A stretch of DNA of 64,000 nucleotides from Ruminococcus sp. HUN007. Lineage in GTDB: Bacteria > Bacillota > Clostridia > Oscillospirales > Ruminococcaceae. Of the stretch, positions 15,144-24,033 are shown piece by piece. A program made the position numbers and the translations under genes. Location of the stretch: NCBI RefSeq assembly GCF_000712055.1, contig NZ_JOOA01000002.1:2950001-3014000 (forward strand). The letters are read 5' to 3'. The stretch's first letter is position 1. Each line of letters starts with the position of its first letter. The notes under the pieces were generated by a model. It saw only the letters and a list, made by a program, of their open reading frames with translations. It did not search any database and had not been told where the DNA came from.

Positions 15144-16421
15144 ATGAAAAGCAATTTTGTAAAAAAGGCAGCTCTTGCATCGCTCTGCGCCGGTATCGCT
15201 TTTTCTCCTGCAGCAGCTCCGGGTATAATGAACAGTACACCGGATGTAAAAGTATCTGCAAGTGCTGAAATGGCACATGATCCGTCAAGGGACGTTCAGA
15301 AGGACGGCGTCGGAAATCCGTTCAACTACGGTGAACGAAACACCCCTGAAAACGGAACTGATGAGGAGATCCGTGCCATCAACCATAAGATGAGCGTGCA
15401 GGAAGTAAAATACTGCATGTACAAGGAGATCGACGAACACTGGGATCTTATCAGAGTACGTTTCGGTCAGGATAACCGTGAAATGGTCTACGCTCTTTTC
15501 TGCGGCCTCGGTTCACGTGAATCGACACTCGGCGGAAACGGTGACGGCGCCGACCTCGAAACTGCTCAATCCGAAGGTTTCGGCGTAAGCTCCGCACATG
15601 CATACGGAACAATGCAGACAGCGGTTACAGCCTTCAAGGACTGCGACCCGACATTTATGAAGGAAGATGACGTTCCTGAAATGTATCAGTATACACTGAC
15701 ACATGCAAACTTCTACGATGCAGTTATTTCAAACCACATGGGTATAAGAAAACTCATGCACTTTGTACGTTCTGCCATCGTTGACTACAACCTCGAAGGA
15801 TATCAGGTCGTAAGAGCGGCTCTCAAGGCATTCAACACCGGATGGGCTAACTACACCGGCGAAGACGACGGATACTACAAGAACTATCCTGATGAGATCA
15901 TCGCCCTTGCGCGCTGGTACTACGAAGAAGGACATCTTTACGACAACGAATTTTCATGGACGACTGACAAGCGCGCCGATGAATACCGTCAGGGCAATCC
16001 ATGGGACTGGTGGGGAGACGGCGTACCAAGCCTCGCCGAGATAAGCACAGCTCCGGCTCCTGTTTCACCTTCACCGACTCAGGCTGTATCACCATCACCG
16101 ACTGCACAGCCATCTGAACCGGCAGCTTCACCTACAGTTTTACCGACTGTAACACCAACAACATCTCCGACAGTTACTCCGACAGTGTCACCAACTTCGA
16201 CAGAAACTCCGGGAAAAGCACTCCTGCCGGGTGACGTGGACGAAAACGGCAGAGTGGATATTACTGACCTTACCACACTGGCTATCCATCTGCTCGACAA
16301 GACAAAAATCTCAGAAACGGCTGCAAAGAACGCAGACGTTGACGGCGACGGAAACATCTCACTGACTGACCTTGCTACTATTCGTCAGTACCTTTCAAAG
16401 AAAATCGACAAGCTGGGATAA
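15144..16421 (+). CDS. Secreted lysozyme-like (transglycosylase-type) protein with dockerin
   Basis: A 425-residue protein. Residues 1-~40 are a signal peptide (KKAALASLCAGIAFSPAAA). Residues ~60-270 have a lysozyme-like look: a candidate catalytic Glu in GLGSRESTLGGNG, then AHAYGTMQTAVTAF and AALKAFNTGWANYTG, which resemble the Glu, GxMQ and AYNxG motifs of SLT-type folds. A Pro/Thr/Ser linker (~305-355) leads to a type I dockerin with DVDENGRVDITDL and DVDGDGNISLTDL. The dockerin is very close to that of the 2234 protein. The family assignment of the catalytic domain is by motif only; polysaccharides other than peptidoglycan are possible substrates. Confidence 0.75.
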   Translation: MKSNFVKKAALASLCAGIAFSPAAAPGIMNSTPDVKVSASAEMAHDPSRDVQKDGVGNPFNYGERNTPENGTDEEIRAINHKMSVQEVKYCMYKEIDEHWDLIRVRFGQDNREMVYALFCGLGSRESTLGGNGDGADLETAQSEGFGVSSAHAYGTMQTAVTAFKDCDPTFMKEDDVPEMYQYTLTHANFYDAVISNHMGIRKLMHFVRSAIVDYNLEGYQVVRAALKAFNTGWANYTGEDDGYYKNYPDEIIALARWYYEEGHLYDNEFSWTTDKRADEYRQGNPWDWWGDGVPSLAEISTAPAPVSPSPTQAVSPSPTAQPSEPAASPTVLPTVTPTTSPTVTPTVSPTSTETPGKALLPGDVDENGRVDITDLTTLAIHLLDKTKISETAAKNADVDGDGNISLTDLATIRQYLSKKIDKLG

Positions 16422-16535
16422 GCATTAAATCACAGAGCGAAGAGAATAAAAATGGCCATCATTCCGATAATATAGCTGTCGATTTGCTGTCCGGCAGCTC
16501 TGAAATGGCCGAATAATAAATATTATGAATTATTA

Positions 16536-16564
16536 TTGACAAATTATCAGTATCATATTATAAT
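16536..16564 (+). promoter_or_regulatory. Consensus promoter of the TM2 gene
   Basis: A perfect TTGACA (16536-16541), a 17-nt spacer and a perfect TATAAT (16559-16564). This is among the strongest-looking promoters in the window. Confidence 0.8.
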
Positions 16565-16626
16565 GGAATAATAAACGACTTATATCATGCCGTTTATTAT
16601 ATTCAGATTATTAGGAGGACAATAAA

Positions 16627-16866
16627 ATGAAAGAGAAATTACCTGCTGGTCTTCTCGGAATTTTTCTGGGGGCATTCGGGGCACACAAGTTTTATCTCGG
16701 GTATACTAAAGAGGCACTTATTATGCTTCTCGTTTCAGTACTTACCTGTGGTATTGGCGGAACAGTAATGGAAGTTATAGGCATCGTTGAAGGGATCACT
16801 TATCTGACTAAGACAGATGAAGAGTTCCAGGAGATTTATGTGAACAACCATAAAGGCTGGTTCTGA
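16627..16866 (+). CDS. TM2 domain membrane protein
   Basis: A 79-residue integral membrane protein. The TM2 signature is clear: GLLGIFLGAFGAHKFYLGYT, then a second hydrophobic helix with a CGIGGTVMEVIGIVEGI segment. TM2 proteins are small two-helix membrane proteins of mostly unknown role in bacteria. TTAGGAGG precedes the ATG and the promoter is consensus, so expression is probably high. The gene is monocistronic and closed by two terminators. Confidence 0.88.
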   Translation: MKEKLPAGLLGIFLGAFGAHKFYLGYTKEALIMLLVSVLTCGIGGTVMEVIGIVEGITYLTKTDEEFQEIYVNNHKGWF

Positions 16867-16888
16867 TCATCAGTTTACCGGTCATCGT

Positions 16889-16926
16889 GTCTCATATGGC
16901 TCGCAAAGTCATATGAGACTTTTTTT
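16889..16926 (+). terminator. Terminator after the TM2 gene
   Basis: A perfect 10-bp stem GTCTCATATG / CATATGAGAC is followed by seven T. Confidence 0.85.
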
Positions 16927-16937
16927 GTGTGAAATAA

Positions 16938-16979
16938 ATGCGTACAAATCACGAAAATACGTGATTTGTACGCATTTTT
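16938..16979. terminator. Second long perfect hairpin
   Basis: A perfect 16-bp stem (ATGCGTACAAATCACG and its complement) with a 6-base AAAATA loop, then TTTT. It is longer than needed for a terminator and could also be a protein-binding palindrome. Confidence 0.6.
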
Positions 16980-17075
16980 CTATTCCTTTTTTATTAGATT
17001 TTTGCTGTTTCCTATGAAAGATAGGAATGAAAACGTTTTTTATACTGCCAATCGTCACAAAAAAAACAAAAGCTG

Positions 17076-17104
17076 TTGCAAAGATTCGTGTATTGTGTTA
17101 TAAT
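17076..17104 (+). promoter_or_regulatory. Promoter of the GH43-CE1 gene
   Basis: TTGCAA (17076-17081), a 17-nt spacer and TATAAT (17099-17104). About 115 bases of leader separate it from the ATG. Confidence 0.6.
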
Positions 17105-17218
17105 TTAACTTAGATAGGTTTATAAGTTTTGTGTAATTAGTATGGTATTGTGTAAAATACATGCTTTAAAAATTCGTAAGAATGCGTAAAGTTAATTGTT
17201 TTGTGAGGAGTTGTTTAA

Positions 17219-20212
17219 ATGAAAATGAAAAAGTTAGTATTGTATGCGTCCTCAGTTCTTATGGCAGCAGGCGTGATGGCCGGCTCATCAGCTCTGAACG
17301 TCAGCGCTGATAACCCTATCTGCCAGACTGCGTTTACACCTGACCCGGCACCGGTAGTTTTCGGTGACAGACTGTATGTATATACAGGACGCGACAGAGA
17401 CGGAAACAATGATTTCTACTACATGAACGGATACCAGGTAATGTCCACTACCGATATGCAGAACTGGACAAACCACGGTGCGTTTATTCAGGACGGCGAC
17501 ATCAAATGGGGCAAGAAGGATTCCTACTGGGCTTCACAGTGTATTGAGCGAAACGGAAAGTACTACTTCTATGTGACAGTGGAAAATGCCTCAGGCGGCG
17601 GCCGTGCCATCGGTGTTCTTGTAGGCGATTCACCGACAGGTCCTTTCAAGGATGTAGTCGGAAAACCTATCGTAGGTCCTAACTGGGACTACATCGACCC
17701 GACTGTTATGATCGACGATGACGGTCAGGCTTACCTCATGTTCGGTAACCCTACATGTTACTGGGTAAAACTCAAGGAAGACATGATCACACTTGACGGA
17801 CCGATCAACAAGTTTGATATGAATTCGAATTCTTTCGGTCCCGGCAAAAAGGGATGCTCATACGGTGAAGGTCCGTGGATCACAAAGCATAATGATCTTT
17901 ACTACCTTGTATATGCTGCATTCTACGGCAATGACGGCGGCGAGAGTATGGGATACTCAACATCCAAGTCTATCACAGGTCCGTGGACATACGGCGGCCA
18001 GATCATGAAGCCGCATAACTGCTTCACAACACACGGCGGTATCATCGATTACAAGGATCACTCATATTTCTTCTATCACAAGAATGGTCTCAAGGGCGGC
18101 GGCACATTCAACAGAAGTGCGTGCGTTGAAGAATTCACATTCAAATCCGACGGATCTATCCCGCTTCTTACAATGAGCAATGAAGGTCCGAAACAGCTTG
18201 AATACCTTAACCCTTATAAAAAGACTGAAGCTGAGACCATCTGCTGGAGCGAAGGCATTAAGATCGAAAAGAACAAGTCTGATGACGGAGCAAACGTTTC
18301 AAATATTCAGGACGGTTCATACATCAAGGTAAAGGGCGTTGACTTTAAGGAAGGCGCTGAAAAGTTCACAGTAAGTGCCGGATCAGAAAGCGACGGCGGA
18401 GCTATCGAGCTTCACCTTGACAAGAAGGACGGCCCGGTTATCGGTAAGTGCGATATTTCAGGCACATCCGGCTGGCAGAATTTCAAGGAATTCAGCACAA
18501 AGGTAAGCGGTGCAACTGATGTTCATGACCTTTACCTTGTATTCCGCGGAAGCAGCAGCTACCTGTTCAACCTTGACTGGTGGCAGTTCAGTTCTGATAA
18601 AGTAACAGTAACAGAGCCGACAGCTTCTCCGACAACAGCTCCGACAGTTTCTCCTTCACCGTCAGTATCACCGGACGGATACATCTTCCACGATACATTT
18701 GAAAGCAGTGCAGACAGCTGGACAGCACGCGGAAGCGCTTCAGTTTCCAAGAGCACATCATCACACTATGCAGGCAGCGCCGCACTCAGTATAACAGGTC
18801 GTGAAAGCACATGGAACGGTGCGACAAAGTCATTAAGCAGTTCACAGTTTAAGGCAGGAAGCGAATATGCATTCAGTGCATGCTTCAATGCACCAAAGGC
18901 TGATGAGGCAGTTGAATACAAGCTTACACTCCAGTATGACGATGCTAACGGTGACACACAGTACGACAAGATAGCCCAGACCTACGGCAATCCGGGCGAA
19001 TACGTGCAACTTTACAATGCAAACTACAAGATCCCTTCAGGCGCCTCAAACATGCAGATAATCGCCGAGACTACAGAGGGTACAATGGATTTCTTCATTG
19101 ACGAAGTAATTGCGGCAGCTGCAGGCACAAAGATAGACGGACCTAAGTCAATTGTCAGAACTCCTACAGACATCAAGGGTGACGTTGACTTCGACAAGAG
19201 GATCACGGTTGCTGACCTTGTTGCTCTCAAGAACGGTATCCTCAACGGATTCCCGACAAAGGCTGCAAAGTCAAATGCAGACGTTGACAAGAGCACTGAG
19301 GTAAATGCAGAAGACGCTGTGAACCTTCAGAAATATCTTCTCGGTACTCTGACACAGTTCCCGGACAACACTCCTCCGGAACCGCCGAAGAAGGAATATG
19401 CATACAACGCAAACCTTCAGTACAAAGCTGCACCGGACAGCTACTTTAAGCAGCCTGCAAACCACGGTACAGTAGTCAAGGAAAACTATACAGGTATCAA
19501 CGGCAACAAGAACATGTACGTTTATCTCCCTTACGGCTATGACAAGTCAAAGAAGTACAATGTCTTCTATCTGATGCACGGCGGCGGGGAAAGCGAAGAA
19601 ACATGTTTCAATGACAACAACATCAACATTGACATTATGCTTGACAACATGATCGCAAACGGCGATATCGAACCGATGATCGTTGTAACTCCTACATTCA
19701 ACAAAGCTCCGAGCGCTGACGGCGTATGGGAGGAAATGCGCAAGTCCATTATCCCTTACGTTGAAGGCAAGTATTCAACATATGCTGAGAATACAAACAT
19801 TGACGGTCTCAAGGCTTCAAGATATCACCGTGCATACGGCGGATTCTCAATGGGCGGCGGTTCAACATGGGCTAACTTCAACAACAACCTCGACATCATC
19901 GCATACTTCATGCCTCTGTCAGGTCACTGCTGGGACGGTGCCGGCAAGGTAATAAATGCAGCAAAGAACTCAGGATTCAAGAAGAACGAATACTTTGTAC
20001 TCGCCGCAACAGGTACTGAGGATATCGCATACGGCAACATGGTTCCGATGATCAACGAGCTCAAGAAGAATACAGACGTATTCACATACACAGCCGACTT
20101 CTCAAAGGGCAATCTCTTCTTCCTCGAAGCAAAGGGCAATGTACACTGGTGGCCACAGGTTCGTCACTACATCTATGACGCACTTCCATACTTCTTCCAC
20201 GAAGGCCAGTGA
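17219..20212 (+). CDS. Cellulosomal xylan-degrading enzyme GH43-CBM6-CBM22-dockerin-CE1
   Basis: A 997-residue secreted enzyme. The signal peptide is residues 1-~30. GH43 (~31-325) keeps its three acids: Asp in TPDPAPVV, Asp in YIDPTVMIDDDG and Glu in SYGEGPWI. It probably acts as an arabinofuranosidase or xylosidase. CBM6 (~330-465) ends in FNLDWWQFS. A Thr/Pro/Ser linker leads to a CBM22-like module (~492-640). An internal type I dockerin (~655-715: DVDFDKRITVADL, DVDKSTEVNAED) precedes a CE1 feruloyl/acetyl esterase (~735-997) with nucleophile GGFSMGGGS, an Asp near TGTEDIA and His in GNVHWW. One protein could remove arabinose and ferulate side groups from xylan. GAGGAG precedes the ATG. 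Confidence 0.93.
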   Translation: MKMKKLVLYASSVLMAAGVMAGSSALNVSADNPICQTAFTPDPAPVVFGDRLYVYTGRDRDGNNDFYYMNGYQVMSTTDMQNWTNHGAFIQDGDIKWGKKDSYWASQCIERNGKYYFYVTVENASGGGRAIGVLVGDSPTGPFKDVVGKPIVGPNWDYIDPTVMIDDDGQAYLMFGNPTCYWVKLKEDMITLDGPINKFDMNSNSFGPGKKGCSYGEGPWITKHNDLYYLVYAAFYGNDGGESMGYSTSKSITGPWTYGGQIMKPHNCFTTHGGIIDYKDHSYFFYHKNGLKGGGTFNRSACVEEFTFKSDGSIPLLTMSNEGPKQLEYLNPYKKTEAETICWSEGIKIEKNKSDDGANVSNIQDGSYIKVKGVDFKEGAEKFTVSAGSESDGGAIELHLDKKDGPVIGKCDISGTSGWQNFKEFSTKVSGATDVHDLYLVFRGSSSYLFNLDWWQFSSDKVTVTEPTASPTTAPTVSPSPSVSPDGYIFHDTFESSADSWTARGSASVSKSTSSHYAGSAALSITGRESTWNGATKSLSSSQFKAGSEYAFSACFNAPKADEAVEYKLTLQYDDANGDTQYDKIAQTYGNPGEYVQLYNANYKIPSGASNMQIIAETTEGTMDFFIDEVIAAAAGTKIDGPKSIVRTPTDIKGDVDFDKRITVADLVALKNGILNGFPTKAAKSNADVDKSTEVNAEDAVNLQKYLLGTLTQFPDNTPPEPPKKEYAYNANLQYKAAPDSYFKQPANHGTVVKENYTGINGNKNMYVYLPYGYDKSKKYNVFYLMHGGGESEETCFNDNNINIDIMLDNMIANGDIEPMIVVTPTFNKAPSADGVWEEMRKSIIPYVEGKYSTYAENTNIDGLKASRYHRAYGGFSMGGGSTWANFNNNLDIIAYFMPLSGHCWDGAGKVINAAKNSGFKKNEYFVLAATGTEDIAYGNMVPMINELKKNTDVFTYTADFSKGNLFFLEAKGNVHWWPQVRHYIYDALPYFFHEGQ

Positions 20213-20268
20213 TTATCTGAGATCAGCAAAAACTGATACGTTTAACCTGGTAAAAAACTTTTAAACAG

Positions 20269-20309
20269 CATCCGAAGAGTGACTTTACTTCATTCTTCGG
20301 ATGTTTTTT
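20269..20309 (+). terminator. Terminator after the GH43-CE1 gene
   Basis: CATCCGAAGA and TCTTCGGATG pair and are followed by six T. Confidence 0.85.
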
Positions 20310-20322
20310 GCTGTTTGGATTC

Positions 20323-20351
20323 TTGTCAAGCGGGCGGAATCGTGTTATAAT
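20323..20351 (+). promoter_or_regulatory. Promoter of the miaB operon
   Basis: TTGTCA (20323-20328), a 17-nt spacer and TATAAT (20346-20351), about 38 bases before the likely TTG start. Confidence 0.65.
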
Positions 20352-20388
20352 AGAAGCTGTGTATACGTAAATGAACGGAGGAATGTTT

Positions 20389-21756
20389 TTGGATCCTTAC
20401 ATAGAAAAGGTCAGAACGATAAATGAAAAGCTGGATGCTTCGCCGCTTGCGCACGTTCACAGCTACGGATGCCAGCTCAATGTTACCGACGGGGAAAAAC
20501 TCAAGGGGCTTCTGTCTAAAATGGGTTACGGGTTCACTGATGTTCCGGAGGAAGCAGATCTTGTCGTACTTAACACCTGTGCTGTCCGTGAAAATGCTGA
20601 GGACCGCGTGTTCGGAAATCTCGGATTCCTGAAGCACTACAAGGAAATGAAAAAGGACATGATCATATGCATTTCCGGATGTATGACAGAGCAGAAGAAT
20701 GTTGTTGAAAAAATACGTTCATCATATAAATATGTCGATATCGTTATCGGAACAAATGCGTTTGACCGTTTTCCGGGATATGTTCACGAGGTGCTTTCCG
20801 GCAGGAAGCATGTTTATGATGAGTCAGGTCCGGGAACCGGTGTTTCCGAGGGGAACGAGCAGATACGAAGCAGTTCGTTCAAGGCTTCTGTTCCGATAAT
20901 GTACGGATGTAATAATTTCTGCACCTACTGTATAGTGCCTTATGTAAGAGGACGTGAACGCAGCAGAAAGGCGGAAGACATACTTGACGAGGTGCGCGGC
21001 CTTGTGGCGGACGGCTACAGGGAGATTATGCTCCTTGGCCAGAACGTAAACTCGTACGGAAATGACCTTGAAGACGGAATAAAGTTTCCGGAGCTTTTAA
21101 GAAGGATAAACGCCATAGAAGGCGATTTTATAATAAGATTTATGTCGTCGCATCCGAAAGATGCGGGAAAGGATCTTATCGATGCATTGGCTGACTGTGA
21201 AAAGGCGGGACATTTTCTGCATCTTCCGGTACAGTCGGGAAGCAACTCAGTGCTTGAGCGAATGAACAGACGCTACACTGCGGAAAAATATCTTGAGATA
21301 ATCGACTACGCAAAAAGCCGGTGTCCGGACTTTACTTTTTCGACTGATATCCTCATCGGATTCCCGGATGAAACTGACGAGGAGTTTGAAGATACGCTGA
21401 AGCTTATTGAAAAGGTGCGCTACAGTAACATCTACAGTTTCATCTATTCAAAGAGGACCGGAACGAAGGCAGCTCTTCTCGAAGACAGGACACCTTATTC
21501 CGCAAAGCAGGAAAGAATGCAGAAGCTTCTTGAACTTCAGAGAAGAATAACTACTGAAGACTACAGAAAATACATCGGAAAAACTCTGAAGGTACTTGTG
21601 GACGGTCCCGGAAAAGGCGGGGAAGGAACACTTACCGGAAAGAGCAGTGAATTTATAATAGTAAACTTTAAAGGCGACAGTTCACTTACCGGACAGTTTG
21701 TGAATGTAAAGATCACCGCAGCACGTAACTGGGCTGTTGAGGGCGAACAGGTCTGA
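20389..21756 (+). CDS. miaB: tRNA-2-methylthio-N6-dimethylallyladenosine synthase
   Basis: A ~455-residue radical SAM methylthiotransferase acting on tRNA A37 after MiaA. The N-terminal UPF0004 domain has cluster cysteines in HSYGCQLN, VLNTCAVREN and CISGCMTEQ. The radical SAM motif is CNNFCTYC. A TRAM domain closes the protein (LKVLVDGPG to VKITAARNW). GGAGG at 20377-20381 fits a TTG start at 20389 (reading MDPYIEK), while ATGs at 20371 and 20383 lie upstream of or against the site. The ylbF-type gene follows, as in Bacillus, and miaA lies farther down. Confidence 0.92.
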   Translation: MDPYIEKVRTINEKLDASPLAHVHSYGCQLNVTDGEKLKGLLSKMGYGFTDVPEEADLVVLNTCAVRENAEDRVFGNLGFLKHYKEMKKDMIICISGCMTEQKNVVEKIRSSYKYVDIVIGTNAFDRFPGYVHEVLSGRKHVYDESGPGTGVSEGNEQIRSSSFKASVPIMYGCNNFCTYCIVPYVRGRERSRKAEDILDEVRGLVADGYREIMLLGQNVNSYGNDLEDGIKFPELLRRINAIEGDFIIRFMSSHPKDAGKDLIDALADCEKAGHFLHLPVQSGSNSVLERMNRRYTAEKYLEIIDYAKSRCPDFTFSTDILIGFPDETDEEFEDTLKLIEKVRYSNIYSFIYSKRTGTKAALLEDRTPYSAKQERMQKLLELQRRITTEDYRKYIGKTLKVLVDGPGKGGEGTLTGKSSEFIIVNFKGDSSLTGQFVNVKITAARNWAVEGEQV

Positions 21757-21858
21757 CTTTAAAGCTCTCACGGTGACGCGCCGGAGCCTGCAGATACGGA
21801 AAAAATCCGGTTTACAGACCTGCAAGAAAACAGAAATTTTTATTCGGAGGAATTAACA

Positions 21859-22266
21859 ATGGACAATATTATCGAAAAGACAAGAGAACTCGGAAAGCTC
21901 ATCCAGCAGGATGCAAGATACAAGGCGTATGTTGCAGCAAGAGAAAAGAACGACAACGATCCTGCTCTTCAGAAGATGATCGGTGAGTTCGAGGAAATGC
22001 GTACAGAACTTGCAGCCGAAATGACAAAGGATGACAAGGACACTGAAAAGTTAAAGCAGCTTGATGAAGACATCAAGACTCTTTACGGCAATATCATGGG
22101 TTCAGAGCTTATGATGGAATTTGAAACAGCCAAGGCAGCGATGGATACTATGCTTTCACAGATAAACACTGTCATCACACAGTGCGCAAACGGTGAAGAT
22201 CCGGATACATGCCCTGTGACAACAGGATGTACAGGAAGCTGCGAGTCATGTGCAGGGTGCCACTGA
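21859..22266 (+). CDS. YlbF/YmcA-family protein with Cys-rich tail
   Basis: A 135-residue helical protein of the Com_YlbF (DUF964) family. Residues 1-~115 are the usual domain (IIEKTRELGKLIQQD, DPALQKMIGEF). In Bacillus, YlbF, YmcA and YaaT form a complex that binds iron-sulfur clusters and affects RNase Y-dependent mRNA maturation. The ~20-residue tail CPVTTGCTGSCESCAGCH holds five cysteines and a final His, suiting a metal or cluster site. Position right after miaB matches Bacillus ymcA. The M23 gene begins two bases after its stop. Confidence 0.85.
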   Translation: MDNIIEKTRELGKLIQQDARYKAYVAAREKNDNDPALQKMIGEFEEMRTELAAEMTKDDKDTEKLKQLDEDIKTLYGNIMGSELMMEFETAKAAMDTMLSQINTVITQCANGEDPDTCPVTTGCTGSCESCAGCH

Positions 22267-22268
22267 TC

Positions 22269-23792
22269 ATGAAAAATATGAAAAAACGAATTCTTGCGGG
22301 ACTGATCGCATGTATGACTGCATACAGTGCTTCGGGTACTTCGACAGCTTTTCTTTCTTCAGCCACAGAAGACAAGCCGACTGTGCAGGATCTTGAAAAT
22401 CAGAAAGCTGAAAACGACAGAAAGATAGCTGAACTGAAGAAAGAGATCGAGGAAGCGAAGAAGGATTACGATTCTGTTGTATCAGATGAGAGCGCCAAAC
22501 TCGATTATCAGAATGCACTTAATGAAAAGATAATACTTCAGAACCAGAACATCGGCGTGGTAGTTGAAGAGATGAACCGGATCGATGAGGATATAAAGGA
22601 AAACGTAGCCGGTATTTCCGATGTCGAAGAACAGATCGGTACCCAGAACGTTCTTATAGATGAAAACATGGAACTCTACAAGAAACGTCTGCGCGCATCT
22701 TATATGTCAGGCGGAGACAATCTGGCGGCAGTGCTTTCCGGCTCGAGTAATTTTGAAGATATTCTGATGAAGTTCGAGATCATTTCAAGGGTTGCAGATC
22801 ACGATAAAAAGCTGGTCACAAAGCTTAACGAGCAGCTTGTAAAGCTGAAGGAACTCGAGGAAAATCTTCAGAACAGACAGGAGAAGCTTTCAGGAGATCT
22901 TGAAGATGCGGCTGCGAAAAAGGAAGAACTGAACGAAAAACTGGAGATCCTTAACGCAGATTATGATGCAACAAGTGAGGAACTTTCAAAACTTGACGGC
23001 GAGAAGACTGCACTTTCAAGTCATATTACCGAAAGTGAAGAGCTTATAGCCCTCAAGGAAGAAGAGCAGAAAAAGATGGATGCTGCCATTGAAGAAGCCC
23101 TGGAACGAATAAAGCAGGAATCCATAGCTGAATCAAAGAGAGTGTCTGAATCTCTTGCCATAGCAGCAGAAGAATCAAGGAAAGCAGAAGAATCGAAAAA
23201 GGCTGAAGAGTCCAGAAGAGCTGCGGCAGAAGCGAACCGTGAAAAACCGGTAACAGAGGTTCCTGTGCAGCAGCAGGAACCAGTTACGCAGACACCGGAC
23301 GAACCTGAAGATGAACCGGTGGTTCCGGATACGACCGAAGCACCGGCAGCAGACAATTCATCTCTTATGTTCTGGCCGGTTCCGGGATTTACTAATCGTT
23401 CCAGCGATTTCTGGGACGGAAGAAATCACGGTGCTATCGACGTGGATGGATTAGGCCATGAGGGCGGTATCAGAGGCGCAAAGGTATATGCCGCCGACAA
23501 TGCGACAGTTACCGTAAGTATGGATACCGGATGTACCCATGAATATTCCTGCAGATGCGGAGGTGGTTACGGAAACTATATCATACTGACTCACGACGAT
23601 GCTGTTCACTCAACTGTATACGCACATCTTCAGGCAGTGTTTGTAAGTGCTGGACAGCGTGTATCAAAGGGGCAGCTCATCGGTCTTGTAGGAACGACGG
23701 GTTCTTCGAGCGGTCCTCATCTTCACTTTGAAGTAAGAACAAACGGTGTCAAGGTCGATCCTGACAGTTTTGAGTATCAGAACGAATATTAA
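22269..23792 (+). CDS. Secreted coiled-coil M23 peptidase, EnvC/PcsB-like
   Basis: A 507-residue cell-wall hydrolase or hydrolase activator. A signal peptide (MKKRILAGLIACMTAYSASG) is followed by a long coiled coil (~45-260, rich in EELKKE-type heptads), a Pro/Glu linker and a C-terminal LytM/M23 domain (~385-507). Zinc ligands appear in RNHGAIDVDG and HLHFEVR. A short insertion with CTHEYSCRCGGGYGNY adds extra cysteines near the active site. The start is the ATG at 22269, two bases after the ylbF stop. It probably acts at the septum. Coiled-coil M23 proteins commonly work with FtsEX, encoded here at 44 kb. Confidence 0.85.
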   Translation: MKNMKKRILAGLIACMTAYSASGTSTAFLSSATEDKPTVQDLENQKAENDRKIAELKKEIEEAKKDYDSVVSDESAKLDYQNALNEKIILQNQNIGVVVEEMNRIDEDIKENVAGISDVEEQIGTQNVLIDENMELYKKRLRASYMSGGDNLAAVLSGSSNFEDILMKFEIISRVADHDKKLVTKLNEQLVKLKELEENLQNRQEKLSGDLEDAAAKKEELNEKLEILNADYDATSEELSKLDGEKTALSSHITESEELIALKEEEQKKMDAAIEEALERIKQESIAESKRVSESLAIAAEESRKAEESKKAEESRRAAAEANREKPVTEVPVQQQEPVTQTPDEPEDEPVVPDTTEAPAADNSSLMFWPVPGFTNRSSDFWDGRNHGAIDVDGLGHEGGIRGAKVYAADNATVTVSMDTGCTHEYSCRCGGGYGNYIILTHDDAVHSTVYAHLQAVFVSAGQRVSKGQLIGLVGTTGSSSGPHLHFEVRTNGVKVDPDSFEYQNEY

Positions 23793-23807
23793 TAATTCAT
23801 ATTTTCG

Positions 23808-23842
23808 CAAGCTCTCTGAAAAGCTCAGAGGGCTTGTTTTTG
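23808..23842 (+). terminator. Terminator after the M23 gene
   Basis: CAAGCTCTCTGA and TCAGAGGGCTTG pair with a short AAAGC loop and are followed by five T. Confidence 0.8.
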
Positions 23843-23917
23843 TTGATCCGTATGTGGTATAATTCATGTATTACTAACGAACGGAATGGTGTAGTTTCCT
23901 TCGAAAACTAAATTGAA

Positions 23918-23942
23918 ATTTTCCAGTCACAGACTGGAAAAT
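23918..23942. repeat. Palindromic repeat with GTCACAGAC core, copy 3
   Basis: A perfect stem ATTTTCCAGTC / GACTGGAAAAT with an ACA loop. Its core is the reverse complement of the GTCTGTGAC core at 4369. Confidence 0.55.
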
Positions 23943-23981
23943 CACCGAAAAGGCAATGGTGGTGCCTTCGGCACAATTATA
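23941..23981 (+). repeat. Dispersed ~40-bp repeat, copy 1
   Basis: Holds ATCACC, GAAA and TGGTGGTGCCTTCGGCAC, then AATTATA. The 18-base core is identical to 40965-40982. The core contains a GTGCC/GGCAC mini-hairpin. Confidence 0.55.
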
Positions 23982-24033
23982 AAAAGTCTGCTGCGCACAG
24001 ATTGACGTTGATTTGAGTAAAGGAGTTATTATA

